DNA of 33,245 nucleotides from Amycolatopsis sp. CA-126428 (GTDB lineage Bacteria; Actinomycetota; Actinomycetes; Mycobacteriales; Pseudonocardiaceae): positions 1 to 33,245 of the forward strand of contig NZ_PPHF01000033.1 in assembly GCF_002904335.1 (NCBI RefSeq). Direction: 5' to 3'. Each line of letters begins with the position of its first letter. Position 1 is the first letter of the stretch. Below are positions 31,186 through 33,245 of the stretch, piece after piece. The position numbers and the translations under genes are program-made. The notes under the pieces were generated by a model that was not told the DNA's origin, did not search any database, and saw nothing but the letters and a program-made list of their open reading frames with translations.

Positions 31186-31638
31186 GTGATCCCGCCTCGC
31201 ACAGCGGCAGCTCCGGTCGAGCGTCCTGCGGCCTCGGGTGTTGTTCCGTTCCCTGTTCCGCAGGTGCCTGCGGTTCGCTCGGGCGTGATGCAGTACGGCC
31301 TCGCGCGGATTGATGCGTCGGGGCGGGTGGCGGACCGGTCGATCGTGAAGACCCTCGGCTGGCGTTCCGGCGACCGCCTGGCGATCACCGTGGTCGAGAG
31401 CGCGGTCGTCGTGCATCGCGATCCGGCCGGCGTGTTCGCCGTTCCGCCGACGCCATATCTCGTTTTGCCCGCGGTCGTGCGGCGGCGGGCTGGCGTGCGC
31501 GCGGGTGATCAGCTCTTGGTCGCCGTCGACTCCACGTGCGGCGTGCTGGTGATCCATCCGCTGGCTGCCCTCGACACCATGCTCGTCGGTTACCACGCCT
31601 CCCTGCTGGGAGGTGATCACGATGATCGGATCGAGTAG
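31186..31638 (+). CDS. AbrB/MazE/SpoVT-type DNA-binding protein
   Basis: A protein of about 150 residues containing two AbrB-like swapped-hairpin segments: LARIDASGRVADRSIVKTLGWRSGDRL and, later, YLVLPAVVRRRAGVRAGDQLLVAV. Such proteins often lie directly upstream of actinobacterial tyrosine recombinases and probably control the element. The frame is open from a TTG at 31114, but that lies inside the tRNA terminator hairpin; GTG 31186 is chosen, and ATG 31288 would still keep both AbrB segments. It overlaps the recombinase gene by 17 bases. Third positions are less G/C-rich (gtt, cct, gct) than in the chromosomal genes to the left. Confidence 0.7.
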   Translation: MIPPRTAAAPVERPAASGVVPFPVPQVPAVRSGVMQYGLARIDASGRVADRSIVKTLGWRSGDRLAITVVESAVVVHRDPAGVFAVPPTPYLVLPAVVRRRAGVRAGDQLLVAVDSTCGVLVIHPLAALDTMLVGYHASLLGGDHDDRIE

Positions 31639-32662
31639 CACGGCAGAGCTGGACGCGGCACGTCTGTTGCTGGCGAAGATGGGCATCGACCCGGCCGAGC
31701 TGTTCGCAGCGCCGGTCGTGCGACCGGAGGTGCCGACGTTCGCCGAATACATCCCGGTGGTGGCTGCTGCGGTGTCGGACAGTACCCGGCGGGCCTATTC
31801 GTCGTACTGGAAACGCCTCGAGCAGCATTGGGGTTCGCGTCGGCTCGACGAACCGACCCCGACCGAGTTGAAACAGCTGGCCGAGGAAGCGAAAGCGCAG
31901 GCGTTGGTCCGCCGGAATTCCCGTGGTGGGCGCAGCGCGGCGGAGAATTTCGTCGCGGCTGCCCGGTGTCTGTACCGTCATGCCGAGGACGACGGTGTGA
32001 TCTCCGAGGGCGGCAATCCCGCGCGGAAGGTGGCCAAGCCCCGTCGGCTTCCTTCGACGCGTCGTGCTGTGCACGATGTCGGGCTGGCCGAGATCAACGA
32101 GGCGGCCGCCACCACCGGCGATGACCCCGAACTCGACACGCTCCTGTTGCGGCTGCACACCGAGACGGCGTGCCGCCGAGGAGGCGCGTTGAACCTGCGT
32201 CCCCGTGATCTGGATTCCGTGCAGTGCCTGATCTATCTGCGGGAGAAGGACGGTGCGGTCCGGTGGCAGCCGGTGTCCCCGACGTTGATGGGCTACTTGC
32301 TGGCGCATGCTGAGCAGCGCGGCGCAACCCATCCCGAGGGGCAGTTGCTGCGGTACCGGCACGGCGAGCCGATCACCAAGCGCCGCTACGACCATCTCTG
32401 GGATCGCATCGGCCGCCACGTCCCCTGGGTGCGCACCCAGGGCGTGTCCACCCACTGGCTGCGGCACACCACGCTGACCTGGGTCGAACGCAACTTCGGC
32501 TACGCGATCGCCCACGCCTACGCGGGCCATCACGACGCGTCCGACAGCGCCACCACCACCTACGTCAAAGCTGGCCTCGCCGACATCGCCACCGCGTTGG
32601 CGGCGCTCACCGGCGAAGCCCATCCGCTCGCCGACGGAACGTCCTGGGAGGCGCGATCATGA
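31622..32662 (+). CDS. int: Tyrosine recombinase / site-specific integrase
   Basis: A 346-residue phage-type integrase. The N-terminal SAM-like core-binding domain spans about 38-125 and the catalytic domain about 150-330. Catalytic residues are complete: Arg185/186 (ETACRRGGAL), Lys209, His278 and Arg281 (THWLRH), His303 (GHHDAS) and nucleophile Tyr314 (TTTYVKA). ATG 31622 has GGGAGG 8 bases upstream; the GTG at 31613 overlaps that site. It overlaps the AbrB gene upstream and the DUF2637 gene downstream (ATGA). With tRNA-Leu 560 bases away it is likely the integrase of an integrative element, but the opposite end is outside the window. Confidence 0.93.
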   Translation: MIGSSSTAELDAARLLLAKMGIDPAELFAAPVVRPEVPTFAEYIPVVAAAVSDSTRRAYSSYWKRLEQHWGSRRLDEPTPTELKQLAEEAKAQALVRRNSRGGRSAAENFVAAARCLYRHAEDDGVISEGGNPARKVAKPRRLPSTRRAVHDVGLAEINEAAATTGDDPELDTLLLRLHTETACRRGGALNLRPRDLDSVQCLIYLREKDGAVRWQPVSPTLMGYLLAHAEQRGATHPEGQLLRYRHGEPITKRRYDHLWDRIGRHVPWVRTQGVSTHWLRHTTLTWVERNFGYAIAHAYAGHHDASDSATTTYVKAGLADIATALAALTGEAHPLADGTSWEARS

Positions 32663-33197
32663 GTCAGGGAGGGACGAACAAGGCGTTGTGGGTGCAGTGC
32701 GCGTGCACGGCCCTGGTGCCACTCGGCGCGGCTTACGCCTCCTACCGCCACGGCCGCAGTTCGCTCTGAGATTTGGTGCCGACGCCTCGACTGCGGCGAT
32801 CTGGCCGCTCATCGTCGACGGCCTGCTGACCACCGCCACGGTCGAGCTGTGGAAGGTCGGCCAAGGCAACCAGGCCGGCGGTCGCTGGGCTGCATGGCTC
32901 GCGTTCGTGTTCGGCATTTCCTTGTCGTTGTGTGCCAACATCGGCGCGGCTCCCACGCTGAGCGTGCTGTCCATCATCGTCGCGGCCTGCCCACCCCTGG
33001 CTCTGCTGCTCGCGGTCGAGCTGCTGAACCGGGCACTCAAACGCCATCGGGCGTCAACGGCCCAGGGGGACGCCGTCACGAGCGTCGGGACAACTGAGCT
33101 CGCGGTCGAGACGTGTCTCGCTGAGGTCCCGGACGAGGTCGCGTCTTCCGAGCCGACAGCCGAACAGCGCATGTGGGTCTGCCCAGACTTCGGTTGA
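32659..33197 (+). pseudogene. DUF2637 membrane protein, frameshifted
   Basis: ATG 32659 overlaps the integrase stop and starts MSQGGTNKALWVQCACTALV and PLGAAYASYRHGR, then runs into TGA. One missing base near 32757 (GRE would be expected) shifts into the frame FALRFGADASTAAIWPLIVDGLLTTATVELWK, which continues with two hydrophobic segments to a stop at 33197. Together they form a DUF2637 protein of about 179 residues, a family common on actinomycete integrative elements and plasmids. The downstream part is also open from a GTG at 32688 but there lacks a ribosome site and has an unnatural N-terminus. Confidence 0.78.
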
Positions 33198-33245
33198 CAC
33201 CGGGGCTGACGGTTTCTCAGGCCGCTGACGCGGTCGTGTAGATAG

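Noticed and set aside
1..33245. CRISPR arrays, insertion sequences and rRNA genes
   Set aside because: No regularly spaced repeats, transposase domains or rRNA-like sequence were seen on either strand.

Overview
The window is high-GC actinomycete DNA: strong third-position G/C bias, many GTG starts, genes joined by 1-4 base GTGA/ATGA overlaps, and families typical of Actinobacteria (PknG, Ddn-like F420 enzyme, PF04672 methyltransferase, DUF6480, DUF2637). The gene set suggests a Pseudonocardiaceae member such as Amycolatopsis; this is inference. No intergenic stretch exceeds about 250 bases.

Layout. 1-3606 (minus): a secreted protein of a ChaN/erythromycin-esterase-like type, then a ThDP-dependent enzyme coupled to a metal-dependent cyclase gene interrupted by an in-frame TGA. 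3680-5976 (plus): a YtrA-type GntR repressor with an ABC-2 exporter. The repressor's 22-bp palindromic operator recurs over the promoter of the secreted-protein gene, linking the two ends of the region. 6103-14068 (plus): six tightly packed genes, namely a cytoplasmic trypsin-like protease, a PknG-type kinase, a vWA/zinc-ribbon protein, a GlnX-like membrane sensor, a sugar-type solute-binding lipoprotein and a Trypco1 (CU044_2847) protein. This reads as an enlarged and rewired version of the mycobacterial GlnH-GlnX-PknG nutrient-sensing relay and is the most interesting system here.

14073-19947: a PF04672 methyltransferase, a small basic protein, a sugar isomerase/oxidoreductase pair behind a palindromic operator, a TetR regulator, and a DeoR regulator with an MFS transporter. 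19962-22053 (minus): an amidase and a BmrR-like MerR regulator driven by a classical 19-bp-spacer MerR promoter that appears to give a leaderless transcript. 22178-24697: a proline-rich small protein, an F420-type enzyme, Hsp20 with a divergent regulator sharing paired operators, a decamer repeat, and small stress-type proteins.

24729-29931: a benzoylformate-to-benzoate operon (mdlC, benzaldehyde dehydrogenase, frameshifted aromatic-acid MFS transporter) with a divergent LysR regulator. 29928-30734 (minus): a membrane-anchored CBM2 protein. 30977-33245: tRNA-Leu(GAG) followed by an AbrB-like protein, a complete tyrosine recombinase and a frameshifted DUF2637 gene, which looks like the integrase end of an integrative element running off the window.

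Three genes carry single-base lesions (near 3230, 24934 and 32757). They may be real decay or residual sequence errors.
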